From contig VBQB01000255.1 in assembly GCA_005887855.1 (NCBI GenBank), positions 1 to 30,167 of the forward strand: a stretch of 30,167 nucleotides of DNA. The letters run 5' to 3'. The notes under the pieces are model-generated. The model searched no databases and was not told the DNA's origin. It was given only the letters and a program-made list of their open reading frames with translations. This document shows positions 1 to 6,861 of this stretch, piece after piece. Position numbers and translations under genes: made by a program. The DNA comes from Verrucomicrobiota bacterium (lineage in GTDB: Bacteria > Verrucomicrobiota > Verrucomicrobiae > Chthoniobacterales > UBA10450). Each line of letters opens with the position of its first letter. Position 1 is the stretch's first letter.

Positions 1-325
1 CGGTATTGTTGAAGAGTGCTTGGGTCCCAACCGCCATGTTAAAGGCGCCGCTGACGTTGTTTTCCAGGGCCCGAGAACCAAACGCCGCGTTATAACCGCC
101 GGTGGTATCGTGAAAGAGCGCATTTGCACCCACGGCCGTATTGTTGATGCCGAGGGTGAGGTTAAACAGGGCGTTGGTGCCCTCAGCCGTGTTGTTGCCG
201 GGATAGCCTCCGTCCGGGGTCGGTGGGGGTAAGAGCGCTTGCGCTCCGGGCAAAAGCGCAAAGCAGGCGAGCAGCAACGGGATCAGAAGCAGACTGCGAA
301 CCGAATTTTTTATTATCGTTTTCAT
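1..325 (-). CDS. Secreted surface protein with YadA-head-like repeats (3' part outside window)
   Basis: The gene reads leftwards from an ATG at 325 and runs off the left edge, so only about 108 codons are visible. Residues 1-30 form a signal peptide: Lys near the start (MKTIIKNSVR), a Leu-rich core and a GAQA cleavage site. After a short PPPTPDGG linker come at least four imperfect repeats of about 17 residues with the pattern NNTAxGxxALF. This periodic G/A/N pattern resembles the head repeats of trimeric autotransporter adhesins and similar beta-roll or beta-prism surface proteins. Such repeat proteins are common in predicted secretomes of Verrucomicrobiota. The C-terminal anchor or chaperone domain lies outside the window, so attachment to the cell cannot be judged. 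Its function is unknown; a role at the cell surface is inferred. Confidence 0.75.
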   Translation of the reverse strand, partial: MKTIIKNSVRSLLLIPLLLACFALLPGAQALLPPPTPDGGYPGNNTAEGTNALFNLTLGINNTAVGANALFHDTTGGYNAAFGSRALENNVSGAFNMAVGTQALFNNT

Positions 326-662
326 GAAGTGTTTCTTTCTTTTTTTCCCGGTGGATTAATTTTTGTAGTTGTTCGCGACTCGGACGGACTGGTCCGCTGG
401 CGAGCAGTTGCTGAAAAGCGGCAAAGAACCCCACCGGATGAAGTTTCCTCTACTGATCCCAGAACCGACTTGCCTCACGGCGCCGAGTTTGGGAAAAAGG
501 TCGTCGGTTTGTCAAGCAGAAAAATTCAAAATCTTTCCGGACCCGGAAACACGCTTTGGCTCTGGAGGAATCGAAAATGACATGGCGGAGCGGGTGAGAT
601 TATCCAAAGCGCGCTTTGGCTTTCACAAATCGACATCTGAAAATCGAAAAGCGAAAATGACA
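326..662. other. Gene-poor stretch between surface-protein gene and tRNA-Ser
   Basis: I see no convincing gene in these 337 bases. The short open frames here overlap on both strands and resemble no family. The left end should carry the promoter of the surface-protein gene, and the purine-rich AAAGAAAGAAAC just before its ATG (minus strand) may help ribosome binding. The right part holds the first copy of the tRNA-end duplication and two copies of CGCTTTGGCT (552-561 and 611-620). Confidence 0.5.
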
Positions 663-681
663 TGGCGGAGGGGGTGAGATT
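572..681. repeat. Direct repeat duplicating the 3' end of tRNA-Ser and its flank
   Basis: Positions 572-601 and 652-681 are the same 30 bases with one difference (C591 versus G671), spaced 80 bases apart. The right copy includes the 3' acceptor strand, the CCA and part of the T-stem of tRNA-Ser plus 11 bases beyond it. The left copy has no matching 5' tRNA half. It is either a local duplication or the scar of an element that once used the tRNA end as an attachment site. Confidence 0.8.
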
Positions 682-750
682 CGAACTCACGAGGCCTTTC
701 GGCCTGCCGGTTTTCAAGACCGGTGCAATCAACCGCTCTGCCACCCCTCC
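663..750 (-). tRNA. tRNA-Ser (anticodon UGA)
   Basis: Reading the minus strand from 750, the acceptor GGAGGGG pairs with CCCCTCC near the 3' end. A discriminator G and an encoded CCA follow, at 665-663. The anticodon loop CTTGAAA places UGA at 716-714, closed by the pairing of CCGGT with ACCGG. A long variable arm (GGCC GAAA GGCC) marks a class II tRNA, as expected for serine. The T-arm is GTGAG TTCGAAT CTCAC. The full length is 88 bases with CCA. It would read UCA and related UCN codons. Confidence 0.96.
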
Positions 751-881
751 GGCATATCCTGCCGCGAGAATTGTGCCATCCCTCCGAAGTTGAGCAAGCG
801 CTGTGAAACCTGTGGGGAACGTTATCGCCCCAGGGAAGCCAGCGGCTTCCCCCTCCAGAAAAAGGCCTCGACAGGCACACA

Positions 882-895
882 TGTTCATATGAACT
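882..895. promoter_or_regulatory. Candidate LexA-type operator
   Basis: GTTCATATGAAC (883-894) is a perfect 12-base palindrome ending 7 bases before the start codon of the radical SAM gene. With its flanks it reads TGTTC-ATAT-GAACT. As I recall, the LexA motif described for Verrucomicrobia is TGTTC-N4-GAACA; the site matches it at 9 of 10 positions. Control of the repair-like gene downstream by the SOS response is inferred. Confidence 0.45.
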
Positions 896-901
896 TATGA
901 C

Positions 902-2059
902 ATGACCGGCTCGAATAAACCCAAATATCGACCGGTGATCGAAGAAGCACCGCCGCCTTCACCGGCGATCCATGGAAGGGGCGCGTCCTGGAGTCCGGCC
1001 AATCGGTTCGAAAAACTTCATGTTGATCTTGGCAACGTCGACGTTGTTCAGATCGATCAAGAACGCGAGCAGCCTTCGTCCGCCGCGGCGACCTACGCCG
1101 CGCCGGGAGAGCGGCCGCGGCGCGCAACACAGTATTTTCGAGACGGAACAAAGACGATTATTTCGCGCAACAACAGCCCGGACGTCGGTTTCGAGACGAG
1201 TGTGAACCCGTATCGCGGCTGCGAGCACGGCTGCATTTATTGTTATGCGCGGCCAACGCACGAATACCTTGGCTTTTCCGCCGGACTCGATTTTGAGAGT
1301 AAAATCATGGTGAAAACAGAAGCGGCGGAATTATTGCGATCGGAGTTGGAATCGCCGCGCTGGAAGCCGCAAGTGCTCGTGATGAGCGGTGTGACTGACC
1401 CGTATCAACCGGTTGAGAAAAAATTGCGCATCACTCGCGGCTGTCTGGAAGTGTTGGCGGAATTTCGTAATCCTGTGGCGATCATCACGAAGAATCGCCT
1501 GGTGACGCGAGATCTCGATCTTTTATGCGAGCTGGCGAGTTTCGGCGCGGCGGCGGTGAACGTTTCCGTGACGTCGCTCGATCCTAAACTGCAACGCGTG
1601 CTGGAACCGCGCACATCTTCGCCCGAAGCACGCCTCGATGCGATCAGTCAGTTTCGCGCTGCTGGCGTTCCAACCGGCGTGATGGTTGCACCAGTCATTC
1701 CCGGACTGACCGATCACGAAGTACCGAAAATTCTGAAAGCTTGCGCGCAAGCTGGCGCGCAATTTGCCGGCTACACAATCGTCCGTTTGCCATGGGCGGT
1801 GGCGCCATTATTTGAACATTGGCTCGAGGAACATTTTCCCGATCGCAAAGAGAAGGTACTCGGGCGCATCCGGGATCTGCGCGGAAACGATCGTCTCAAT
1901 AATTCGCAGTGGCACCTGCGCATGACCGGAGAAGGAATTTTTGCGGAACAGATTGCCTCGCTCTTTGAAGTTGGTTGCCGCCGGACCGGGATCGGTGAGC
2001 GACCCAAACTTTCAACCGCATCTTTTCGCCGCCAAAAAGAGCAATTGGATTTGTTTTAG
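902..2059 (+). CDS. PA0069/SplB-like radical SAM protein
   Basis: This 385-residue protein has the radical SAM [4Fe-4S] motif as C107-EHG-C111-IY-C114 inside NPYRGCEHGCIYCYA, the signature of the COG1533 group (spore photoproduct lyase-like, PA0069/Rv2578c family). It continues with VMSGVTDPYQPVE and ITKNRLVTRDLDLL, typical of the TIM-barrel core. The N-terminal 80 residues are poorly conserved and proline-rich, as usual in this family. The substrate of the family is not established; true SplB repairs UV-damaged thymine dimers. The ATG at 902 lies 7 bases after a LexA-like palindrome, which hints at a DNA-damage role. The gene is convergent with the dehydrogenase downstream, with 45 bases between the two stop codons. 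The family call is secure; the function is not. Confidence 0.9.
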   Translation: MTGSNKPKYRPVIEEAPPPSPAIHGRGASWSPANRFEKLHVDLGNVDVVQIDQEREQPSSAAATYAAPGERPRRATQYFRDGTKTIISRNNSPDVGFETSVNPYRGCEHGCIYCYARPTHEYLGFSAGLDFESKIMVKTEAAELLRSELESPRWKPQVLVMSGVTDPYQPVEKKLRITRGCLEVLAEFRNPVAIITKNRLVTRDLDLLCELASFGAAAVNVSVTSLDPKLQRVLEPRTSSPEARLDAISQFRAAGVPTGVMVAPVIPGLTDHEVPKILKACAQAGAQFAGYTIVRLPWAVAPLFEHWLEEHFPDRKEKVLGRIRDLRGNDRLNNSQWHLRMTGEGIFAEQIASLFEVGCRRTGIGERPKLSTASFRRQKEQLDLF

Positions 2060-2104
2060 CATGCGGCACCGCTGCTATCCCATCTGGCGAATCGCGCACC
2101 GGTC

Positions 2105-3469
2105 TCAGGCGATCCAGATGGTTTTCGTATTCACGAATTCGCGAATCCCCGCGGCACCCAATTCTCTTCCAAACCCGGAACGCTTCACGCCGCCGAATGG
2201 TAATCTGGGGTCAGACGCGACCATTGCATTGACGAAGACCATTCCGGTTTCCAGTTCCGACGCGAATAGCTCTTGTTCGGTGCGATCGTTGGTCCACGCG
2301 CTGGCGCCCAAGCCAAAAGAGGTAGCATTGGCGATCTCCACTGCCTCCCCTGCATCTCGCACGCGAAAAAACGACGCAACCGGCCCGAAAACCTCTTCGC
2401 GATAAGCGGGAGAGTCGATTGGTACATCGACCAGAACTGTTGGTTCGTAGAAAAATCCGGGACCCTGAATTCGATTTCCGCCGGTCAATAATCTTGCGCC
2501 AGCTGCGATCGATTTCTGAACTTGCTCGTGCACGCCCTGCAGAATTTGTTCCGTCGCTAGCGGCCCGATTTCAGTCGTCTCGTCGAACGGATCGCCGATT
2601 TTCAACATGCGCATGCCTTCAACGAATCGCTGAAGAAATTCATCGTAAATGTTATCGGCGACCAGAAACCTCTTCGCCGCGATGCATGATTGCCCGCTGT
2701 TGATGGTGCGCGCTTTGATTGCAATCCCCAGCGCCGATTCGAAATCGGCGCTCGGCATCACAATGAAAGGATCGCTGCCGCCAAGCTCGAGCACGCTCTT
2801 TTTGATGTGTCGTGCAGCGGTGCTGGCGACTGCGCTTCCTGCTTTTTCGCTGCCGGTGAGCGTCACCGCCTTGACACGTGGATCGACAATGATCTTTTCG
2901 ACTTGTTCCGCTTCGATCAGGAGCACCTGAAAAGTACCTTCATCGAATCCAGCCCGACAAAAGACCTCTTCAATGGCGAGCGCACATTGCGGCACGTTGG
3001 CGGCATGCTTCAGGAGTCCCACGTTTCCCGCCATCAAGGCCGGCGCCGCAAATCGAAACACCTGCCAGAACGGGAAATTCCACGGCATAATCGCTAGAAC
3101 TGGGCCGAGCGCTTCGTAGCGCACATAGCTCCGCGCTGCACCGGTCTGCGCCGCCTCGTCTTCCAAAAATCGCTCTCCGTTCTCGGCATAAAATCGACAA
3201 ACGCGCGCGCATTTGGCGATTTCGTCCTCCGCCGCGCGGAACAATTTTCCCATCTCTAGTGTCATCGTCCGGGCAAGGCTGTCCTTGTCCTGCTCAAGCA
3301 ATGACGCCACAGCCATCAGAAGCTGCCCGCGGTTGGCAAACGGATGCCGCCGATACTGCGCAAATCCACGCTCGGCGTGATTCAGGCGCTTTTCGATTTC
3401 GTTGTCGCTAAAAGCCGGGAATTCTTTTAACGTTTCGCCGGTAGTTGGATTGATCGACGCGAGTGCCAC
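2105..3469 (-). CDS. sad: NAD(P)-dependent succinate-semialdehyde dehydrogenase (Sad/YneI type)
   Basis: This is a 454-residue aldehyde dehydrogenase without the long N-terminal extension of GabD, the usual size for the Sad/YneI group. Visible motifs are MPWNFPFWQ with the oxyanion Asn131, the nucleotide-binding GSEKAG near 207, the general base Glu228 in LELGGSDPF and the catalytic Cys262 in NSGQSCIAAKR. The C-terminus has the family pattern GGVKRSGFGRELG. It would oxidise succinate semialdehyde to succinate in the cytoplasm, linking GABA or other C4 breakdown to the TCA cycle; related aldehydes are possible. The start is GTG at 3469. It lies 62 bases downstream of the transporter gene on the same strand, and a stem-loop in that gap may separate the transcripts. 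Confidence 0.9.
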   Translation of the reverse strand: MALASINPTTGETLKEFPAFSDNEIEKRLNHAERGFAQYRRHPFANRGQLLMAVASLLEQDKDSLARTMTLEMGKLFRAAEDEIAKCARVCRFYAENGERFLEDEAAQTGAARSYVRYEALGPVLAIMPWNFPFWQVFRFAAPALMAGNVGLLKHAANVPQCALAIEEVFCRAGFDEGTFQVLLIEAEQVEKIIVDPRVKAVTLTGSEKAGSAVASTAARHIKKSVLELGGSDPFIVMPSADFESALGIAIKARTINSGQSCIAAKRFLVADNIYDEFLQRFVEGMRMLKIGDPFDETTEIGPLATEQILQGVHEQVQKSIAAGARLLTGGNRIQGPGFFYEPTVLVDVPIDSPAYREEVFGPVASFFRVRDAGEAVEIANATSFGLGASAWTNDRTEQELFASELETGMVFVNAMVASDPRLPFGGVKRSGFGRELGAAGIREFVNTKTIWIA

Positions 3470-3491
3470 TCTTTAATATGTGGCGCAGTTC

Positions 3492-3522
3492 CCAACTTGC
3501 GAATTCGGAAACGCAAGCTTGG
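3492..3522 (-). terminator. Stem-loop between the transporter and sad genes
   Basis: CCAACTTGCG pairs with CGCAAGCTTGG (one bulged C) around a 10-base loop, just downstream of the transporter stop. No T-run follows, so it could be a weak terminator, a processing site or an mRNA-stabilising hairpin. Confidence 0.35.
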
Positions 3523-3531
3523 AAGCGTACG

Positions 3532-5103
3532 TTACAACCGCAGACCTTTCGGAATCAAAGCACGGTCGAGCAAATCGAAACTCCATTGCACGATCAGCGC
3601 GAGCAGCGCTGCGGGAATCGCACCCTCCAAAATTGTCGCGTGATCGTTCAAATTCAATCCGCTCAAAATTGGTTCCCCTAGACCGCCGGCGCCAATCAAC
3701 GCGGCCAGTGTGGCGGTGCCAACGTTGATTACGGCGCTTGTTTTGATTCCGGATAAAATTGAGCGTGACGCCATCGGCAGATAAATTTGCCAGAGCTGGG
3801 CCATCGGGCTGAGTCCCAGCGCGATGGCCGATTCACGCAACGACCGTGGAATATCCTGTAAGCCGCTTGTCGTGTTACGGATGATCGGCAGCAATCCATA
3901 AAGGAAAAGTGCGGCAATCGCGGTGCGCGCGCTGATTCCGAAAAACGGAAGAGGGACTAGCAGTGCCAGCAGAGCGAGCGATGGAATCGTCTGCACTACG
4001 CTTGCGCATCCAAGAATGGCGTGGCCAACCGCGCCGCCGCGGCTCGCAAAGATGCCAAGCGGAATACCAGCGATCACCGCGAGTAGCAATGAAAAACCCG
4101 CAAGCTCGAGGTGACGCAGCGTCCAGCGCGCGAGCTTGTGCCAGAACGATTCACCAACGGTCATTGGCGATGTTGCGCCGTTGTGGAAGTACAGGTTCGC
4201 TGCGCGCGTGTAATTTTTCGTGCGCTCCGCTTCAGCATTCAGCTGAATCATACGCGCTTCGTCGAATGTACCTTCTAGTCTGCGCAACGCAGCGATCCCA
4301 TCTTCGCGCAGGGAAACTCCAAACAAAAAAACCGCCTCATATTTTGGAAAAAAACCGAGATCGTCTTCCAGCGTGAGCAGATCGTTTTCAGCAATCTTTG
4401 CATCGGTCGAGTAAGCGTCTTTCACGTCGATCGAGCCTTTAACGAGAGCGGCATAACCAAGTGCGTGATCAATCCCGATGACGTTCTGTTGAGAAAGTCC
4501 GTAACGTTGGCGCAATGGCGGCCAGCCATCATGTCGATCCAAAAATTCATGGGTAAGTCCGATTTTCAATTCCGGATGCCTTTGTAAATCACTGATTGTG
4601 CGAACACCAAGCCGTTGCGCCTCATCACGGCGCATAACTAACGCGTAGGTATTGTTGAACCCAAGCGGCTCCGTCATTCCAATGCCGAACTTCGCGAGCG
4701 CGACACGCATCTCCTTGATTGATAATTGACGGTCCGTTTTTAGAACCTCTTGTGCGATCGTTCCGGTATACTCGGGGTAGGCATCGATTTGGCCACCACG
4801 CAGCGCCTGCCAAAGAATGATCGTGCCGCCCATGCCTTGCCGATGTTCCGCGGGCACGCCAGCGTTGGTTAGTTCGCGTTTCGCAATTTCGCCCAGCACA
4901 TAAGATTCAGTGAACTTTTTCGAACCAATTGTGACTGGCTGCGCATTTGCCGAAAGCACGGCCGCGAAAAAGATCGCTAACGGTAGGGACGGACCGCCGG
5001 GCCGTCCGTGGCGCGCGTTCGGAAATGTCGCGGTGGTCGCACATCGTTCGCGGCGCGCCCGGCGGTCGCGCCCTACTAGCGCTGGGTCGCGCAACGTTTT
5101 CAT
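3532..5103 (-). CDS. Fused substrate-binding/permease ABC protein of OpuC/EgtU type
   Basis: This 523-residue protein carries its binding domain first. Residues 42-54 are a signal-peptide core (LAIFFAAVLSANA). Residues 57-320 match the quaternary-amine binding family (VTIGSKKFTESYVLGE, GGQIDAYPEYTGT). Residues 330-515 are the permease, with an EAA loop at about 424-443 (ESAIALGLSPMAQLWQIYLP) and GAGGLGEPI. The fused EgtU proteins I know, from pneumococcus and Helicobacter, have the permease first, so the order here is reversed. The family imports glycine betaine, choline or ergothioneine. Its position next to egtD and egtB favours ergothioneine, but that is inference. The ATG at 5103 overlaps the ATPase stop (ATGA), suggesting coupled translation. 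Residues 10-41 are encoded by a palindromic repeat inserted in frame. Confidence 0.88.
   Translation of the reverse strand: MKTLRDPALVGRDRRARRERCATTATFPNARHGRPGGPSLPLAIFFAAVLSANAQPVTIGSKKFTESYVLGEIAKRELTNAGVPAEHRQGMGGTIILWQALRGGQIDAYPEYTGTIAQEVLKTDRQLSIKEMRVALAKFGIGMTEPLGFNNTYALVMRRDEAQRLGVRTISDLQRHPELKIGLTHEFLDRHDGWPPLRQRYGLSQQNVIGIDHALGYAALVKGSIDVKDAYSTDAKIAENDLLTLEDDLGFFPKYEAVFLFGVSLREDGIAALRRLEGTFDEARMIQLNAEAERTKNYTRAANLYFHNGATSPMTVGESFWHKLARWTLRHLELAGFSLLLAVIAGIPLGIFASRGGAVGHAILGCASVVQTIPSLALLALLVPLPFFGISARTAIAALFLYGLLPIIRNTTSGLQDIPRSLRESAIALGLSPMAQLWQIYLPMASRSILSGIKTSAVINVGTATLAALIGAGGLGEPILSGLNLNDHATILEGAIPAALLALIVQWSFDLLDRALIPKGLRL
4983..5076. repeat. REP/BIME-like element with two inverted covarying hairpins
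   Basis: This 94-base element begins GTAGGG and ends CCCTAC. Hairpin 1 has stem GGACGG/CCGTCC (4987-4992 and 5002-5007) around the loop ACCGCCGGG. Hairpin 2 has stem GGCGCG/CGCGCC (5052-5057 and 5067-5072) around CCCGGCGGT, the exact reverse complement of that loop. The loops are identical while the stems differ yet still pair. That covariation is typical of REP sequences mobilised by RAYT transposases, arranged here as an inverted pair. It lies inside the coding sequence of the EgtU-like gene. Confidence 0.8.
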
Positions 5104-5843
5104 GCCAGTGCGAGCCCGCGCTGCGCGTTGATGAATTCGGAAACAAAAGCGTCGGCTGGTCTTTCGCGAAGATCGACAATCGAACCTTGCTGCACGATTC
5201 GGCCTTCGTTCATGAGCACGATCTGATCGCCGAAATAAACTGCTTCCGCCAGATCATGCGTGACGAAAAGCGCTGATTGCCGCAAGCGCGCAAAAACCTC
5301 CTTAAGATCTTTTTGCAAAGCAGCGCGGACGAGCGGATCGAGTGCACCGAGTGGTTCGTCGAGGAGCAACAACTCAGGTGAAAGCATCAATGCGCGCATC
5401 AAGCTGACGCGTTGACGCTGGCCACCGGAGAGTTCGAGCGGATATCGTGAGAGTAAATTGTCCGAAAATCTTGTCAGCTCGCACAATTCCAAAAGCCGCG
5501 TGTGCATTTGCTCATCGGATTTTGCGAGATGACGCGCCATCAAGATAATGTTGGCGCGTGCGGTCAGATGCGGAAACAGGCCGCCTTCTTGAATGACGTA
5601 ACCGATGCGGCGGCGCAATATGCCGATATTACTAGGCGTGATCGGTGAGCCGTCGAAATCGATTGTGCCAGAATCAGGTGCGACCAGCCTGATGATGAGT
5701 CGCAGCAGTGTCGATTTGCCGCAACCGCTCGGTCCGATCAATACCGTTGTTTTGCCACGTTCGATCGAAAGATTCGTCGGATGCAACGCCACAGCGCCGG
5801 CGTAATTCTTCGTAACATCGACGAGTTGAACCAGCGCACTCAT
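5100..5843 (-). CDS. ABC transporter ATPase, OpuCA/EgtV-like
   Basis: This 247-residue ATPase has Walker A GPSGCGKST at 37-45, the Q-loop in VIQEGG near 85, signature LSGGQRQR at 138-145, Walker B LLLLDEP at 158-164 and switch His196 in FVTHD. It resembles ATPases of betaine/osmoprotectant importers (the ProV/OpuCA group) but ends at residue 247, so it lacks the C-terminal CBS pair that senses ionic strength in OpuA- and OpuC-type systems. This fits a scavenging importer better than an osmotically gated one. It overlaps the fused permease gene by 4 bases and follows egtD after a 46-base gap, so it should energise that permease at the inner membrane. It contains one TGTCGATCTT copy (5169-5178), read as Val-Asp-Leu. 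Confidence 0.9.
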   Translation of the reverse strand: MSALVQLVDVTKNYAGAVALHPTNLSIERGKTTVLIGPSGCGKSTLLRLIIRLVAPDSGTIDFDGSPITPSNIGILRRRIGYVIQEGGLFPHLTARANIILMARHLAKSDEQMHTRLLELCELTRFSDNLLSRYPLELSGGQRQRVSLMRALMLSPELLLLDEPLGALDPLVRAALQKDLKEVFARLRQSALFVTHDLAEAVYFGDQIVLMNEGRIVQQGSIVDLRERPADAFVSEFINAQRGLALA

Positions 5844-5889
5844 TTTGTAGCCGCGGGTGGTAATCCGCGATCGTGGTCAGCGAGCCTGG

Positions 5890-6861
5890 CTACAATACGG
5901 TGAAATGGAAAACGCCAAATAGATGCGCATCGTCAGTCCACATTCGAGCGAACTCAAATCCTGCGGCGCCTGCGAGTCTGGCGAAACCTTCCAGCGTATA
6001 TTTATAAGAGAATTCCGTGATGATTTTTTCGCCCGAGCGAAAGCAGAATTCGTGATTGGCGATGTGAACAGTCTGATCGATCTCACTGATGAGATGCATT
6101 TCAATTCTGCCTGCGCTGGAATTGTAGATCGCACGGTGCCGCCAGTGGCCCAAATCAAAGTCCGCTCCGAGTTCGCGGTTGGCGTGCGTCAGTAGGTTCA
6201 AATTGAATTGCGCGGTGATCCCTTTGCTGTCGTTATAGGCCTGCTCAAGAACGCCTCGATCTTTTTGCAGATCGACACCAATCAGTAACCCGCCGTCTTT
6301 TCCGCACAAATCGGCAAGGCGCCGCAAGAACAGGTTTGCGTCGCGGGGCTCGAAGTTGCCAATAGTCGATCCAGGAAAGTAAATAACATTGCGCTCCGGC
6401 GTTCGGAACGGTGACGGCAGATCAAACGGCTGCAAGTAATCGGCGCAAACGGGAAGGATTTCCAATTGTGGGAAGCGCTCGTGAAAGAGCTTCGTCGAGT
6501 TTTGCAATTGATCCTTGGAGATATCCACCGGGATGTACGCGATTGGTTCTCGCAATTTTTCCAGCAGAATGCGCGTCTTTGTTCCCGGGCCTGTGCCGAG
6601 ACCGACGAGCGCAATACGGGCGCCTAAATGCAATGCGATTTCAGCGCTATTTCGTTTGAGAATATCCAGTTCCGTTCGCGTAATGTAATACTCAGGCAAT
6701 TCGCAGATTTTTTGAAACAGCGTTGCGCCACGCTCGTCATAGAAAAATTTGCACGGCAACGTAGGTGGCGTGCTGGAAAGACCCGCGATTGCTTCTGAGA
6801 GAAAGTCCGATTTTGCCGGCTCAACATCGAGCACGGCAGGCCGGCCCGGCTGGTGGTTCAT
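5890..6861 (-). CDS. egtD: L-histidine N-alpha-methyltransferase EgtD
   Basis: EgtD transfers three methyl groups from S-adenosylmethionine to the amino group of histidine to make hercynine, the first step of ergothioneine synthesis. The 323-residue length is normal for the family. Typical segments are KFFYDERGATLFQKICELPEYY near 38-59, TRTELDIL, the SAM-binding GLGTGPGTKT at 87-96, YIPVDIS at 109-115 and YFPGSTIGNFEP. The ATG at 6861 overlaps the TGA of egtB by 4 bases, so the two are very probably translated together. The stop at 5890 is followed by the ABC ATPase. Both the family and the pairing with egtB are clear. Confidence 0.95.
   Translation of the reverse strand: MNHQPGRPAVLDVEPAKSDFLSEAIAGLSSTPPTLPCKFFYDERGATLFQKICELPEYYITRTELDILKRNSAEIALHLGARIALVGLGTGPGTKTRILLEKLREPIAYIPVDISKDQLQNSTKLFHERFPQLEILPVCADYLQPFDLPSPFRTPERNVIYFPGSTIGNFEPRDANLFLRRLADLCGKDGGLLIGVDLQKDRGVLEQAYNDSKGITAQFNLNLLTHANRELGADFDLGHWRHRAIYNSSAGRIEMHLISEIDQTVHIANHEFCFRSGEKIITEFSYKYTLEGFARLAGAAGFEFARMWTDDAHLFGVFHFTVL

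Noticed and set aside
572..601. A second tRNA gene
   Set aside because: Only a 3' acceptor/T-stem piece is present, with no anticodon arm or 5' acceptor strand.
1513..1522. Near copies of TGTCGATCTT, such as TCTCGATCTT here and TATCGATCTT at 10446
   Set aside because: One-mismatch words are expected more often by chance, so they were not counted; only exact copies support the finding.
3532..5103. A simple osmoprotectant (betaine) importer
   Set aside because: It cannot be excluded by sequence alone, but the egtB-egtD linkage and the missing CBS pair on the ATPase make ergothioneine or a related betaine the better first hypothesis.
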